A model generated the notes under the pieces. The model searched no databases. It was not told the origin of the DNA and worked only from the letters and a program-made list of their open reading frames with translations. A stretch of DNA of 64,000 nucleotides, from the NCBI RefSeq assembly GCF_003569915.1, contig NZ_KZ984455.1, positions 40,047 through 104,046 on the forward strand, given 5' to 3'. Of this stretch, positions 8,987 to 18,896 are shown piece after piece. The position numbers and the translations under genes were made by a program. How positions within the stretch are numbered: position 1 is the first letter of the stretch; each line of letters opens with the position of its first letter. The stretch comes from Comamonas testosteroni. Its GTDB lineage: Bacteria > Pseudomonadota > Gammaproteobacteria > Burkholderiales > Burkholderiaceae_C.

Positions 8987-9979
8987 ATGAACGCCCCTCG
9001 CACCCGGGTGCAGCGGCGCCCTGTGCATGGGGTGTTGCTGCTCGACAAACCGCTGGGATGGTCCAGCAACGATATCTTGCAGAAGGTCAAGTGGCTGCTG
9101 CGCGCTGAAAAAGCCGGGCATACAGGCACGCTTGACCCGCTGGCCAGTGGCGTGCTGCCGCTGTGCTTTGGCGCAGCCACCAAATTCAGTCAGCTTCAGC
9201 TTGAAGCTGAAAAGACTTACGAAGCCATTGCCCGCCTGGGTCAGACCACGACCACGGCAGATGCCGAGGGCGATGTGGTGCTGGAGCGCGCAGTGGATCT
9301 GGCCTCCATCACGCCTGAGCGCCTGGCTCAGGTGCAGGCGCAGTTCACGGGCGATATCCAGCAGGTGCCGCCCATGCACAGCGCGCTGAAGAAAGATGGC
9401 AAGGCCTTGTACGAATATGCCCGTGCGGGCATAGAGGTCGAGCGTCCTGCTCGTGATGTCACGATTCATGCACTGAATCTGGCTCTAGTCCAGGACGATC
9501 AAGGGTATCCAGCTATCAAGATGAGAGTGACCTGCAGCAAGGGAACCTACATCCGCACGCTGGGTGAAGATGTGGGCGAGGCCTTGGGCTTCGGCGCTCA
9601 CTTGCGCTTTTTGCGCCGTGTGGAAACCGGTGGCCTGGACGTTGCGCGTTGCGTGACGCTGGAGGCGCTGGAGGCCATGGGTGACGAAGAACGCGTGGCC
9701 CAGGTGCAACCGGTGGATACGCTGCTGCACCGTCACGCCGTCGTCACGCTGGGGCAAGAGGATGCAGGGCGCTTTCTGTCAGGCCTGCGCCGCCGAGGGG
9801 CTTGGGCAGACGCTCCGGCCGTGGCGGTGTATGGTGAGCGCCCGCATGCCCTTTTGGGGGTAGGCCGAGTGGTGCGCGGGGAGCTGATCCCCGAGCGCCT
9901 GCTCAGTCCGCTGGAAATTCAACAGATTTTGGAAGGAACGCCGCGTCCACAAGCAAGCGGCATTTTGGAAACATTATGA
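8987..9979 (+). CDS. truB: tRNA pseudouridine(55) synthase TruB
   Basis: 330-residue enzyme forming pseudouridine 55 in the T-loop of tRNAs. It shows [12 protein letters not shown], the catalytic aspartate in [15 protein letters not shown], and [13 protein letters not shown]. Starts three bases after the rbfA stop; its TGA overlaps the typA ATG. Residues about 163-178 ([13 protein letters not shown]) are encoded by an antisense copy of the dispersed repeat, forming a loop longer than usual before the CSKGTYIR strand. The C-terminal PUA-like domain follows from about residue 245. Confidence 0.96.
   Translation: MNAPRTRVQRRPVHGVLLLDKPLGWSSNDILQKVKWLLRAEKAGHTGTLDPLASGVLPLCFGAATKFSQLQLEAEKTYEAIARLGQTTTTADAEGDVVLERAVDLASITPERLAQVQAQFTGDIQQVPPMHSALKKDGKALYEYARAGIEVERPARDVTIHALNLALVQDDQGYPAIKMRVTCSKGTYIRTLGEDVGEALGFGAHLRFLRRVETGGLDVARCVTLEALEAMGDEERVAQVQPVDTLLHRHAVVTLGQEDAGRFLSGLRRRGAWADAPAVAVYGERPHALLGVGRVVRGELIPERLLSPLEIQQILEGTPRPQASGILETL
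9471..9521 (-). repeat. Dispersed repeat copy R3 inside truB
   Basis: On the minus strand it reads TTGATAGCTGG, a 14-base variable centre, then CCTGGACTAGAGCC, close to the family consensus. It is read through by truB without a frameshift; the repeat core is decoded as L-V-Q-D, with GTC at 9488-9490. Confidence 0.8.
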
Positions 9980-11802
9980 GCAAACAAATCCGCAACATTG
10001 CGATCATTGCGCACGTTGACCACGGTAAGACCACCATGGTGGACCAGCTGCTGCGCCAGTCCGGCACTTTTGCCGAGCACGAAAAAGTCGTCGACACCGT
10101 GATGGACAACCATGCCATCGAACGCGAGCGCGGCATCACCATTCTGGCCAAGAACTGCGCCGTGTCCTGGAAGGACACCCACATCAATATTCTCGACACA
10201 CCCGGCCACGCGGACTTCGGCGGTGAAGTTGAACGTGCTCTGTCCATGGTTGACGGCGTGGTGCTGCTGATCGATGCGCAAGAAGGCCCCATGCCTCAAA
10301 CGCGTTTCGTGACCAAGAAGGCTCTGGCCCTGGGTCTGCGCCCCATCGTGGTGGTCAACAAGGTTGACAAGCCCGGTGCCAACCCCGACAAGGTGATCAA
10401 CGCTGCTTTCGACCTGTTCGACAAGCTCGGCGCTACCGACGAACAGCTGGACTTCCCCGTGGTGTACGCCTCCGGTATCAACGGCTGGTCCTCCAAGGTC
10501 GAGGGCGAGCCCGGTGCCAAGTGGGGTGAAGACATGTCGGCTCTGTTCGACACCATCCTCGAACACGTGCCTTCCGTGCAAGGCGATGCTTCGGCACCTC
10601 TGCAGCTGCAAATCTCCGCGCTGGACTACTCCACCTTCGTGGGCCGTATTGGCGTGGGCCGTATCACTCAAGGTACGCTCAAGCCCGGTCAGCAAGTGGC
10701 CATCATGGCGGGCCCCGAAGGCAAGCCCTACACCGGCAAGATCAACCAGGTCCACACCTTCCAGGGTCTGGATCGCGTGCAGGCCACCGAAGCTGGTCCT
10801 TCCGAGATCGTGCTGGTCAGCGGTATCGAAAACATCGGTATCGGTGAAACCATCACCGACCCCGCCAATCCCCAGCCTCTGCCCATGCTGAAGATTGACG
10901 AGCCCACACTGACCATGAACTTCTGCGTGAACACCTCGCCCCTGGCAGGTCGTGAAGGCAAGTACGTGACCAGCCGCCAGATCTGGGACCGTCTGCAAAA
11001 GGAACTGCGCTCCAACGTGGCTCTGCGCGTCAAGGAAACCGACGAAGACGGTATCTTTGAGGTCTCCGGCCGTGGTGAACTGCACTTGACCATTCTGCTG
11101 GAAGAAATGCGCCGCGAAGGCTACGAGCTGGCCGTGTCCAAGCCCCGCGTGGTGATGCAGATGATCGACGGCGTGAAGTACGAGCCAATCGAATTGGTGA
11201 CTGCCGACATCGAAGAAGGCCACCAAGGCGGCGTGATGCAAGCTCTGGGCGAGCGCAAGGGCGAGCTGGTGAACATGGAACCCGATGGCCGCGGTCGCGT
11301 GCGTCTGGAATACCGCATTCCTGCCCGTGGCCTGATCGGTTTCACCAACGAATTCCTGAACCTGACACGTGGTTCCGGTCTGATCGCCAACATCTTCGAC
11401 AGCTACGAACCCCATAAGGGCGACATCGGTGGCCGCAAGAACGGCGTGCTGATCTCCATGGACGACGGTGAAATCTTCACCTACGCCCTGGGCAAGCTGG
11501 ATGACCGTGGCCGCATGTTCGTCAAGCCCAACGACCCCGTGTACGAAGGCATGATCGTCGGCATCCACAGCCGCGACAACGACCTGGTGGTGAACGCTAC
11601 CCGTACCAAGCAGCTGACCAACTTCCGCGTGAGCGGCAAGGAAGACGCGATCAAGATCACGCCTCCCATCGAGCTGTCGCTGGAATACGGCGTGGAATTC
11701 ATCGAAGACGACGAGCTGCTGGAAATCACCCCCACCAGCCTGCGCGTGCGCAAGCGTCACCTGAAGGAACACGACCGCAAGCGTGCTTCCCGCGAAGCCT
11801 GA
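9976..11802 (+). CDS. typA: Ribosome-associated GTPase TypA/BipA
   Basis: 608-residue EF-G-like translational GTPase involved in 50S assembly and stress/low-temperature adaptation. G1 AHVDHGKTT at residues 12-20, switch ERERGIT, G3 [15 protein letters not shown]4 NKVDKPGA; then EF-G domain II, III and V equivalents and the BipA-specific C-terminal domain (from about residue 480). Length matches the family. The start overlaps the truB stop by four bases (ATGA), so it is translationally coupled, and the operon ends at the hairpin at 11823. Confidence 0.97.
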   Translation: MSKQIRNIAIIAHVDHGKTTMVDQLLRQSGTFAEHEKVVDTVMDNHAIERERGITILAKNCAVSWKDTHINILDTPGHADFGGEVERALSMVDGVVLLIDAQEGPMPQTRFVTKKALALGLRPIVVVNKVDKPGANPDKVINAAFDLFDKLGATDEQLDFPVVYASGINGWSSKVEGEPGAKWGEDMSALFDTILEHVPSVQGDASAPLQLQISALDYSTFVGRIGVGRITQGTLKPGQQVAIMAGPEGKPYTGKINQVHTFQGLDRVQATEAGPSEIVLVSGIENIGIGETITDPANPQPLPMLKIDEPTLTMNFCVNTSPLAGREGKYVTSRQIWDRLQKELRSNVALRVKETDEDGIFEVSGRGELHLTILLEEMRREGYELAVSKPRVVMQMIDGVKYEPIELVTADIEEGHQGGVMQALGERKGELVNMEPDGRGRVRLEYRIPARGLIGFTNEFLNLTRGSGLIANIFDSYEPHKGDIGGRKNGVLISMDDGEIFTYALGKLDDRGRMFVKPNDPVYEGMIVGIHSRDNDLVVNATRTKQLTNFRVSGKEDAIKITPPIELSLEYGVEFIEDDELLEITPTSLRVRKRHLKEHDRKRASREA

Positions 11803-11822
11803 TCAGCCTCGTCTGACGCTTA

Positions 11823-11849
11823 CAAAAAAGGCCCTCCGGGGCCTTTTTT
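11823..11849. terminator. Bidirectional rho-independent terminator
   Basis: AAAAAAGGCCC pairs with GGGCCTTTTTT around TCCG. It sits between the convergent typA and the LysR-type gene and has A/T runs on both sides. Confidence 0.9.
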
Positions 11850-12754
11850 CATGCCGGTACGGCCAGCTCGCTCACCTGCTGCACCAGCCATTCGGCCATG
11901 GGCGAAAGACTGCGCCCGCGCTGCCAGACCACGCCATAGTGCGATGTCATGGAGGGCACATCTCTGGCATGAACCTGTTGAAGTTGGCTGCCTTGCAGCA
12001 AATGACGCACAGAAGGCTCGATGGCGGCCAGCACGGTATCGGTCTGTAGCGTCAGCGCAATCAGGCTGTGCACATCATCACATTCCACGGCCAGCAGCTC
12101 GCGCTCATGCCCCAGTTGCAGCTGAGCGCACAGGGCTTCGCGCACGGTCTGCGGCAGGCGCACGGCAGCCAGCCCATAGGCATGCAGCTGGGGCAGCGTA
12201 AAGCGGGTGCCAGCCTGTTGCAGCAGCGGATGGCCGCTGCGCACATACAGCCCGCCGCGCTGGGGCGGCAGAGGGCGGATGACCCAGTCGCCGCTGACAG
12301 GCAGCTCGCGGGTCTCTGCCACAAAGAATTCAATCTCCTCATCCTTGAGCCGCTGCAGCAACTGCTGCCAGTTGCCCATGATGGCGCGCACATGCACCTG
12401 CGGGTACTGGTTGCGGGCGCGCTGCAGCAGCGGAGCCAGTAGAAACTGCGTGGGAAACGGCCCAAACCCGCAGGCCGTGTCGCCCATCAGCCGTTCGCGG
12501 TACAGCTGCATATCGCGCTGCAGATTGCGGCTTTGTTGTACCAACTGACGTGCGCGCTCCAGCACAAAAAGCCCGGCCGCCGTGGGCCGCACTTCGCCCG
12601 CGCCCCGGTCGAACAGGCGCACGCCAAATTCCTGCTCGGCCGCCTGCACGCTGCGCGTGAGTGCGGGCTGACTCAGATGCAGCTGCTCGGCAGCGCGTGC
12701 GTAGTTGGCCTTGTCGGCCAGCGTGACCAGATGCTGCAGGCGGCGTATGTCCAT
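11849..12754 (-). CDS. LysR-family transcriptional regulator
   Basis: 301-residue LysR regulator: N-terminal helix-turn-helix (MDIRRLQHLVTLADKANYAR, then AAEQLHLSQPALTRSVQAAE) and a periplasmic-binding-like effector domain from about residue 90. The start chosen is the MDIRRL methionine at 12754; the frame stays open ten codons further to 12784. It is divergent from the alkylsulfatase gene with 156 bases between, the same arrangement as the sdsB activator and sdsA in Pseudomonas, so regulation of the neighbour is likely (inference). Confidence 0.9.
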   Translation of the reverse strand: MDIRRLQHLVTLADKANYARAAEQLHLSQPALTRSVQAAEQEFGVRLFDRGAGEVRPTAAGLFVLERARQLVQQSRNLQRDMQLYRERLMGDTACGFGPFPTQFLLAPLLQRARNQYPQVHVRAIMGNWQQLLQRLKDEEIEFFVAETRELPVSGDWVIRPLPPQRGGLYVRSGHPLLQQAGTRFTLPQLHAYGLAAVRLPQTVREALCAQLQLGHERELLAVECDDVHSLIALTLQTDTVLAAIEPSVRHLLQGSQLQQVHARDVPSMTSHYGVVWQRGRSLSPMAEWLVQQVSELAVPA

Positions 12755-12840
12755 GGCAATGACTTCAGTGCATTGAAATTGCATTGACTATGCATTGGAC
12801 GCAAGCCAAAGCGCTGCCCAGAATGTGACAGCGTTTCTGA

Positions 12841-12899
12841 AATTTTGAGGGTTTTAGCCCTCTAGTCCAGAACTATTAAAGGCTGATAGCTATAAAAAC
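12841..12899 (-). repeat. Dispersed repeat copy R5
   Basis: Minus strand: TATAGCTATCAGCC, variable centre, TGGACTAGAGGGC, then CCTCAAAATTTC. It occupies most of the gap between the LysR gene and the sulfatase and abuts the sulfatase Shine-Dalgarno (AGGAGA at 12899-12904), so it must overlap any nearby promoter. Confidence 0.8.
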
Positions 12900-12910
12900 A
12901 GGAGACAGAC

Positions 12911-14896
12911 ATGAGACCTCAGTGGACTTTGAAGGCCGGCACTGCGGCATTGATGGCGAGCACTTTGCTGGCGGCCTGTGCCCACGACCCGGGCGCACAG
13001 CAAAGCGCAGCCACCTTGCAGGCGGGGCAAGCTAGCGTGCACACGCAGCAGGCACTGGCCGCGTTTGCGCAGACCTTGCCGCCCGATGATGCGCAGGACC
13101 GCGAAGACGCCCAGCGCGGCCTGATTGCGCAGGCAACAGGGCAGATCAAGGCAGCCGATGGCCGCGTGCTCAAGGACTTCGGCGCTTATGACTTTGTGAA
13201 AGCGCCAGCGCCCGGCACCGTCAACCCCAGCCTCTGGCGTCATGCCCAGCTCAATGCGCAGGCAGGGCTGTTCAAGGTCACGGACGGCATCTACCAGTTG
13301 CGTGGCTTCGACATGGGCAATATCACGCTGGTCGATGGCCAATCGGGCTGGATTGTGGTGGACGCGCTGACCAGCCGCGAAATCGCGGCAGCGGCCATGG
13401 CTTTTGCGCGCCAGCACCTGGGCAACAAACCCGTCACCGCACTGATCTTCACCCACAGCCATGTGGACCATTTTGGCGGCGCGCTAGGCATCATCACGCC
13501 CGCCGAAGTCGCTCAGCGCCTTGTGCCCGTGGTGGCACCCGCCGGGTTTATGGATGAAGCGACCAGCGAGAACCTGCTCGCAGGCACGGCCATGGCCAGA
13601 CGCGCCATCTACCAGTTCGGGACTCGGTTGCCGCAGTCGGCCAGCGGCAATGTAGACACCGGCCTGGGCAAGGATCTGGTCAGCGGCCACATGGGCATAC
13701 TTGCGCCCACCATCAGCATCGAGAAAGCGAATCAGGAACTGGTGCTGGACGGTGTGCGCTTTGTCTTTCACAACATGCCGGGGGCCGAAGCCCCAGCGGA
13801 GCTGACTTTCAGCATCCCCGAGCGCAAGGCCTTTGGCGGCGCGGAAATTCTGGCCCAGACCATGCACAACCTTCTGCCCATCCGCGGGGCCAAGGTGCGC
13901 GATGCGCTGCAGTGGTCTGCCTATCTGCAACAGGCGCTGGAGCACAGCCGCGATGCCGAGGTCGTCTTCAACCAGCACAACTGGCCCGTGTGGGGGCAGG
14001 CGCGTATTGCCAGTTTTATCAGCCGCCAGCGTGATCTCTATAAATTCATGCATGACCAGACGGTGCGCCTGATGAATCAGGGCCTGGTGCCCAGCGAGAT
14101 TGCAACGCAGATCCGTCTGCCGCCCGAGCTGGCTGCCTTCTGGGGCGGGCGTGGCTACTACGGCGATCTGCGCCACAACGTCAAGGCCATCTACCAGTTC
14201 TATCTGGGTCACTACGACGGCAATCCAGCCCATCTGGACCCCTTGCCGCCCCAGGAAAAAGCGCAGAAATATGTGGCTGCGCTGGGCGGCGCAGGCAAGG
14301 TGCTTGAGCAAGGCCGGCTGGCGGCAGAGCAGGGCGACTATCGCTGGGCGGTGGAGCTGCTGCAGCAACTGGTATTTGCTGCGCCGGACCATGCCGAGGC
14401 CAAGGAGCTTCTGGCCCGCTGCCATGAGCAACTGGGCTACCGCGCAGAATCGGCCACCTGGCGCAACAGCTATCTGACGGCAGCGCAGGAGTTGCGTGCA
14501 GGCGTTGCGCCGATGTCCAAGGACGTATCCGCCATGGCCGAGATGACGGCCCATATCCCCACCGAGCGCTTTCTGGAGCTGCTGGCCACGCGGCTGGACG
14601 CCAGCAAGGCCGCAGGCCGACGCTTTGCCATGAATCTGGCGCTGGACGATGTGGGCGAGCGCTATGTGATCTGGCTGGAGAATGCCGTGCTGCATTTCCG
14701 CCGCGGTGAGCCGCAAAAAGATGCCCATGTCTCTCTGCGCTTGACCCGAGCGGCATTTTTGAGGCTTTTATCGGGTGCAGTCAGGACAGAACAAGCGCCT
14801 GCTGCTATGAAAATTGAAGGTGACAGGGCCGCGCTTGGTCAGTTTCTGCAACTCTTTGACGGCAGCAAGCCGGACTTTCCCATCGTCACGCGCTGA
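12911..14896 (+). CDS. Alkyl sulfatase, metallo-beta-lactamase fold lipoprotein (SdsA-like)
   Basis: 661-residue type III (zinc) alkylsulfatase, expected to hydrolyse primary alkyl sulfates such as dodecyl sulfate to alcohol and sulfate. The zinc-binding THSHVDHFGG begins at residue 181; further ligands are in the following domain (QHNWPVWG region), then a dimerisation domain (about 390-530) and an SCP2-like C-terminal domain (about 540-661). The N-terminus has a hydrophobic segment ending LLAACAHD, a lipobox, so the enzyme should be anchored to a membrane in the periplasm; SdsA1 of Pseudomonas is a secreted form. Residues about 616-636 are encoded by a repeat copy. Confidence 0.9.
   Translation: MRPQWTLKAGTAALMASTLLAACAHDPGAQQSAATLQAGQASVHTQQALAAFAQTLPPDDAQDREDAQRGLIAQATGQIKAADGRVLKDFGAYDFVKAPAPGTVNPSLWRHAQLNAQAGLFKVTDGIYQLRGFDMGNITLVDGQSGWIVVDALTSREIAAAAMAFARQHLGNKPVTALIFTHSHVDHFGGALGIITPAEVAQRLVPVVAPAGFMDEATSENLLAGTAMARRAIYQFGTRLPQSASGNVDTGLGKDLVSGHMGILAPTISIEKANQELVLDGVRFVFHNMPGAEAPAELTFSIPERKAFGGAEILAQTMHNLLPIRGAKVRDALQWSAYLQQALEHSRDAEVVFNQHNWPVWGQARIASFISRQRDLYKFMHDQTVRLMNQGLVPSEIATQIRLPPELAAFWGGRGYYGDLRHNVKAIYQFYLGHYDGNPAHLDPLPPQEKAQKYVAALGGAGKVLEQGRLAAEQGDYRWAVELLQQLVFAAPDHAEAKELLARCHEQLGYRAESATWRNSYLTAAQELRAGVAPMSKDVSAMAEMTAHIPTERFLELLATRLDASKAAGRRFAMNLALDDVGERYVIWLENAVLHFRRGEPQKDAHVSLRLTRAAFLRLLSGAVRTEQAPAAMKIEGDRAALGQFLQLFDGSKPDFPIVTR
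14754..14816 (-). repeat. Dispersed repeat copy R4 inside the alkylsulfatase gene
   Basis: Minus strand: TTTTCATAGCAGCAGGCGCTTGTT, centre, TCCTGACTGCACC, then AAAGCCTCAAAAATG. One base is missing relative to the TCCTGGACT core. It is decoded in the C-terminal SCP2-like domain, with GTC at 14780-14782 in the same phase as in truB, cobU and cobD. Confidence 0.65.
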
Positions 14897-14951
14897 ACAC
14901 CGATGGCGCATTGCGCGCCATGGTGTGCTGAATTTTGCAGCGCCCAAAAAC

Positions 14952-14983
14952 AAAAAAACCGCATGGCTGGCATGCGGTTTTTC
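14952..14983. terminator. Bidirectional terminator
   Basis: AAAAACCGCATG (14954-14965) pairs perfectly with CATGCGGTTTTT (14971-14982) around GCTGG. It separates the convergent sulfatase and cytochrome genes. Confidence 0.9.
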
Positions 14984-15012
14984 TGATTTGCAGCGGGCGC
15001 TGCGGGCCATGA

Positions 15013-15321
15013 TCACTTCTGCGCCAGAATCCAGGCGACCAGCTTCTTGGCGTCGGCTTCGTTCACCTGAGCATTGGCGGGCATGGGCACGGGGCCCCAG
15101 ACGCCAGAGCCACCCTTGATGACCTTGGTGGCCAGCTTGTCCGCAGCGTCCTTCTGGCCGGCGTACTTGGCAGCCACTTCCTTGAAGGCGGGGCCGACCA
15201 GCTTCTTGTCCACGGCGTGGCAGGCCATGCAGTTCTTGGACTGGGCCAGCGCCTGGTCAGCCATGGCGGGAGCCACAGCAGCAGCGGACAGGGCGAGGGC
15301 GATCAGAGTTTTCTTCATCAT
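15013..15321 (-). CDS. Class I cytochrome c (c551/c552-like)
   Basis: 102-residue periplasmic monohaem electron carrier. Signal peptide MMKKTLIALALSAAAVAPAMA is followed by the haem motif CMACH, GPAFKEVAAKY, and the Met ligand in VPMPANAQV near the C-terminus; the mature length of about 80 matches c551/c552. ATG 15321 or the adjacent ATG 15318 is the start; the frame is open further upstream but that part is not signal-peptide-like. Possible donor to the cbb3 oxidase or other terminal reductases; no partner gene is adjacent. Confidence 0.93.
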   Translation of the reverse strand: MMKKTLIALALSAAAVAPAMADQALAQSKNCMACHAVDKKLVGPAFKEVAAKYAGQKDAADKLATKVIKGGSGVWGPVPMPANAQVNEADAKKLVAWILAQK

Positions 15322-15428
15322 GAGTTCCCGATACAAATTTATAGTGGGGGGTGTATTTGTAGCGCATTCTAAGGCGTTCATTGCGTATGTAATGGTGAAC
15401 GCATTGTTGAGAAAACCAAGGAGGGTGT

Positions 15429-15665
15429 ATGTATTTGTTAGGTCTGGCCATTTTGTTATCGCTGCTCAAACTGGCTGAAATCGGCCCGCCCGCCACCTGG
15501 AGTTGGTGGTACATCCTCGCCGTGTACGGCGCCACGGCGGTATGGTGGGCCTGGGCGGACGCATCGGGCTATACCAAGCGCAAGGCCATGCAGAAGATGG
15601 ACAAGCGGGTTCAGGACCGCGTCAACCGCCAGAAAGAGGCGATGCAACCGGGCAAACGACGCTGA
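15429..15665 (+). CDS. Small Trp-rich membrane protein (TIGR04438-like)
   Basis: 78 residues, two hydrophobic stretches (MYLLGLAILLSLLKLAEIG and WWYILAVYGATAVWWAW) with six tryptophans, then a basic tail AMQKMDKRVQDRVNRQKEAM. This matches the betaproteobacterial 'small Trp-rich protein' family of unknown function. AAGGAGGGTG at 15418-15427 is an excellent ribosome site for ATG 15429. The tail should face the cytoplasm. Divergent from the cytochrome c gene, 107 bases between starts. Confidence 0.85.
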   Translation: MYLLGLAILLSLLKLAEIGPPATWSWWYILAVYGATAVWWAWADASGYTKRKAMQKMDKRVQDRVNRQKEAMQPGKRR

Positions 15666-15685
15666 GCGTCGCTGAAAGCGAGGTG

Positions 15686-15710
15686 CAGACATCGTGATTG
15701 ACGATGTCTG
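15686..15710 (+). terminator. Perfect 10-bp hairpin after the Trp-rich gene
   Basis: CAGACATCGT, loop GATTG, ACGATGTCTG, 20 bases after the stop. There is no T-run, so it is either a weak terminator or an RNA-stabilising 3' hairpin. Confidence 0.5.
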
Positions 15711-15812
15711 TGTCGCCCGATTGACCCAGCGCCGTCAGAGGCTGCATGCACTGCCGCGCAGTGCTGCGCCATAATCCAAAGTTCATTTCGATAACGTCTG
15801 ATAGCGAACCCC

Positions 15813-17672
15813 ATGCCCGCATACCGTTCCAAAACCTCCACTGGCGGCCGCAACATGGCTGGTGCGCGCGCCCTGTGGCGTGCCACTGGCATGAAAGATG
15901 GCGACTTTGACAAGCCCATCATCGCCATTGCCAACTCCTTCACCCAGTTCGTGCCCGGCCATGTGCACCTGAAGGACCTGGGCCAGCTGGTCGCGCGCGA
16001 GATCGAAAAGGCCGGTGGCGTGGCCAAGGAATTCAACACCATCGCCGTGGACGATGGCATTGCCATGGGCCACGACGGCATGCTGTATTCGCTGCCCAGC
16101 CGTGACCTGATTGCGGATTCGGTCGAGTACATGGTCAATGCCCATTGCGCCGATGCGCTGGTGTGCATCTCCAACTGCGACAAGATCACCCCCGGCATGC
16201 TGATGGCCGCCATGCGCCTGAACATTCCGGTGATCTTTGTCTCCGGTGGCCCCATGGAAGCGGGCAAGACCAAGCTGGCCAACCCCGACACCAAGGTCAT
16301 CGAGTTCAAGAAGCTGGACCTGGTGGACGCCATGGTGATTGCGGCCGACCAGCGTTTTTCTGACGAAGAAGTGGCCCAGGTCGAGCGCTCGGCCTGCCCC
16401 ACCTGCGGTTCGTGCTCGGGCATGTTTACCGCCAACTCCATGAACTGCCTGACCGAGGCGCTGGGCCTGTCCCTGCCCGGTAACGGCACGGTGGTGGCCA
16501 CGCACGCCGACCGTGAAGAGCTGTTCCTGCGCGCCGGTCGCCGCATTGTGGAGCTGGCCCGCCAGCACTACGAGCAGGATGACGACTCCGTGCTGCCGCG
16601 CTCCGTGGGCTTCAAGGCCTTCGAGAACGCCATCACGCTGGACATCGCCATGGGCGGCTCCACCAACACCATCCTGCACCTGCTGGCGATTGCCCAGGAA
16701 GCCGGTATCGACTTCACCATGGCCGACATCGACCGCCTCTCGCGCGTCGTGCCCCAGCTGTGCAAGGTGGCGCCCAATACGCAGAAGTACCACATCGAAG
16801 ACGTCCACCGCGCTGGCGGCATCATGGCCATCCTGGGTGAGCTGGACCGCGCCGGCAAGCTGCACACCGATGTGCCCACCGTGCACGCCAAGACCATGAA
16901 GGAAGCGCTGGACCAGTGGGACATCGTGCGCACGCAGGACGAAGCCGTGCGCCACTTCTACATGGCGGGCCCCGCAGGCATCCCCACGCAAGTGGCGTTC
17001 AGCCAGAACACGCGCTGGCCCAGCCTGGATCTGGACCGCGCCGAAGGCTGCATCCGCTCTTACGAGCACGCTTTCAGCAAGGAAGGCGGCCTGGCCGTGC
17101 TGACCGGCAATATCGCTGAAAAGGGTTGCGTGGTGAAGTCCGCTGGCGTGGACGAATCCATTCTGGTCTTTGAAGGCCCCGCCCACGTGGTGGAGTCGCA
17201 GGACGAAGCCGTGGAGCATATCCTCAACGACCAGGTCAAGGCTGGTGATGTGGTCATCGTGCGCTACGAAGGCCCCAAGGGCGGCCCCGGCATGCAGGAA
17301 ATGCTCTACCCCACGAGCTACATCAAGTCCAAGGGCCTGGGCAAAGCCTGCGCGCTGCTGACCGATGGCCGCTTCTCGGGCGGTACCTCTGGCCTGTCGA
17401 TTGGTCACTGCTCGCCCGAAGCGGCTGCTGGCGGCGCGATTGGTTTGGTCAAGAATGGCGACATCATCCGCATCGACATTCCGAACCGCACCATCAATAT
17501 GCTGGTCAGCGACGAAGAACTGGCCAAGCGCCGCGAAGCGCAGAACGCCAAGGGCTGGAAGCCTGCCGAAGCTCGTCCCCGCAAGGTGTCTGCTGCACTC
17601 AAGGCCTATGCCAAGCTGGTGACCAGCGCCGACACGGGCGCCGTGCGCGACCTGTCTTTGCTGGACGACTAA
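15813..17672 (+). CDS. ilvD: Dihydroxy-acid dehydratase
   Basis: 619-residue enzyme dehydrating 2,3-dihydroxy-isovalerate and -methylvalerate in branched-chain amino acid and pantothenate synthesis. Iron-sulfur cysteines lie in [10 protein letters not shown] and [19 protein letters not shown]; the lysine-containing and C-terminal [15 protein letters not shown] signatures are present. The length fits the long, Escherichia coli-type class. It is monocistronic here; upstream, the inverted repeat GCACTGC-CGC-GCAGTGC (15748-15764) could be an operator. Tandem hairpins follow the stop. Confidence 0.97.
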   Translation: MPAYRSKTSTGGRNMAGARALWRATGMKDGDFDKPIIAIANSFTQFVPGHVHLKDLGQLVAREIEKAGGVAKEFNTIAVDDGIAMGHDGMLYSLPSRDLIADSVEYMVNAHCADALVCISNCDKITPGMLMAAMRLNIPVIFVSGGPMEAGKTKLANPDTKVIEFKKLDLVDAMVIAADQRFSDEEVAQVERSACPTCGSCSGMFTANSMNCLTEALGLSLPGNGTVVATHADREELFLRAGRRIVELARQHYEQDDDSVLPRSVGFKAFENAITLDIAMGGSTNTILHLLAIAQEAGIDFTMADIDRLSRVVPQLCKVAPNTQKYHIEDVHRAGGIMAILGELDRAGKLHTDVPTVHAKTMKEALDQWDIVRTQDEAVRHFYMAGPAGIPTQVAFSQNTRWPSLDLDRAEGCIRSYEHAFSKEGGLAVLTGNIAEKGCVVKSAGVDESILVFEGPAHVVESQDEAVEHILNDQVKAGDVVIVRYEGPKGGPGMQEMLYPTSYIKSKGLGKACALLTDGRFSGGTSGLSIGHCSPEAAAGGAIGLVKNGDIIRIDIPNRTINMLVSDEELAKRREAQNAKGWKPAEARPRKVSAALKAYAKLVTSADTGAVRDLSLLDD

Positions 17673-17694
17673 GTTACGCTTGTTTCGTCATATC

Positions 17695-17761
17695 GTCAGC
17701 ACGGCCTTCCGTGTTGACGGACAATGCGGCAGCCGCCCGGTGCAAATCGGGCGGCTGTTTT
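17695..17761 (+). terminator. Tandem hairpins, the second with a T-run
   Basis: First stem CGTCAGCACGG with CCGTGTTGACG (17695-17719, one G-U pair). Second stem CAGCCGCCCG (17730-17739) with CGGGCGGCTG (17748-17757), then TTTT. They end ilvD transcription but finish only two bases before the likely start codon of the next gene. Confidence 0.75.
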
Positions 17762-17763
17762 CA

Positions 17764-18828
17764 ATGGTGTTGTCCGAAATGAAGTTCCAGTCTGCTGCCC
17801 TCACGCGCCTTGCCTCCTCACTCACTGCAAGCAGGGGGCGCAGAGCCTGTGCCCTGGCCTTGCTGGCGCTGATGGGGGCGGCAGTCAGCGGCGCTGCGCA
17901 AGCCAATGAGCCGCGCTACCCGCAGCGGCCTGTGCGGCTGGTCGTGCCTTTCACCCCCGGCGGCTCCACCGACATCGTGGCGCGAGTGATTGCCGAGGCC
18001 ATGCACAGCAGTCTGGGGCAGCCTGTGGTGGTGGACAACCGCTCGGGTGCCAGCGGCCTGATTGGCGCGGAGTACGTGGCCCATGCCGCGCCGGACGGCT
18101 ACACCATTGGTCTTGGCACCATCAGCACGCTGGTGGTCAACCCCGTCATGCTGCCCCAGTCCACACGCATTGACCCAGCCAAAGCCTTTGTGCCCGTGGT
18201 GGCGTTGGCCTCCATTCCTTCGGTGTTTTCCGTCAACCCGGCGCTGGGTGTGCGCAGCACGGCACAACTGGTGGCGCTGGCGCGCAGCAAGCCTGACCAA
18301 CTCAATATCGGCTCTGCAGGCGTGGGCTCCATCGGCCACCTGATTGCCGAGCGCATCAATGCGGACCTCAAGATCAAGCTGCACCACATTCCCTACAAAG
18401 GTCAGGGCCCGGTGGTCAGCAGCGCCTTGTCGGGAGAGACGCAGGTGCTCAGCGACCAGTACCCGTCATCAGCGCCGCATGTGGCATCGGGCCGCTTGAT
18501 TCCCTTCGCCGTGGCGGCCCAGCAGCGCCTGCCAGCCTTGCCACAGGTGCCCACTTTCAAGGAACTGGGCCACCCCACGCTCAACAATCTGGCGATTACC
18601 TGGTTTGGCATCGTGGCCCCGGCAGGCACGCCTGCGGTGGTGATCCAGACCCTGAACAGCGCCGCCAATGCCGCGCTGCAGGACCCTGCCGTGCTGGACC
18701 GCCTGCAAAGCCTGGGCGTGCAGCCGCTGGGCGGCCCCGCGCAGCGCCTGCGCGAGATGATGGATGAGACCGCCCAGACCGTGCGCGAAACGGTGCAGGA
18801 GCATGGCGGGCAGCTCACAGTGCGCTGA
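17764..18828 (+). CDS. Bug/TctC-family periplasmic solute-binding protein (orphan)
   Basis: 354 residues if started at ATG 17764 (349 from ATG 17779). Bug proteins bind small carboxylates in the periplasm for tripartite tricarboxylate transporters or signalling. Signal peptide about residues 28-49 (ACALALLALMGAAVSGAAQA); the family hallmarks VRLVVPFTPGGSTDIVAR and VVDNRSGASGLIGAEYV follow. Upstream in-frame codons reach 17680 but run through the terminator hairpins, so that longer start is rejected. No Shine-Dalgarno is obvious. No TctA/TctB permease genes are nearby, as is usual for the expanded Bug family in Burkholderiales. Confidence 0.88.
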   Translation: MVLSEMKFQSAALTRLASSLTASRGRRACALALLALMGAAVSGAAQANEPRYPQRPVRLVVPFTPGGSTDIVARVIAEAMHSSLGQPVVVDNRSGASGLIGAEYVAHAAPDGYTIGLGTISTLVVNPVMLPQSTRIDPAKAFVPVVALASIPSVFSVNPALGVRSTAQLVALARSKPDQLNIGSAGVGSIGHLIAERINADLKIKLHHIPYKGQGPVVSSALSGETQVLSDQYPSSAPHVASGRLIPFAVAAQQRLPALPQVPTFKELGHPTLNNLAITWFGIVAPAGTPAVVIQTLNSAANAALQDPAVLDRLQSLGVQPLGGPAQRLREMMDETAQTVRETVQEHGGQLTVR

Positions 18829-18835
18829 TTGCTTC

Positions 18836-18896
18836 TGTTTTGATAGCTGATGGCCTATATATCATTTAGACATCAGCCTTGTTTGGCTTCAAATCA
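18836..18896 (+). repeat. Dispersed repeat copy R6
   Basis: TTTTGATAGCTGATGGCC, centre, GACATCAGCC, then TTTGGCTTCAAATCAC. It fills the gap between the convergent Bug and MFS genes and overlaps the last codons of the MFS gene. Confidence 0.8.

Noticed and set aside
9919..11772. 617-codon minus-strand open frame opposite typA
   Set aside because: Antisense shadow; typA is unambiguous across the same bases.
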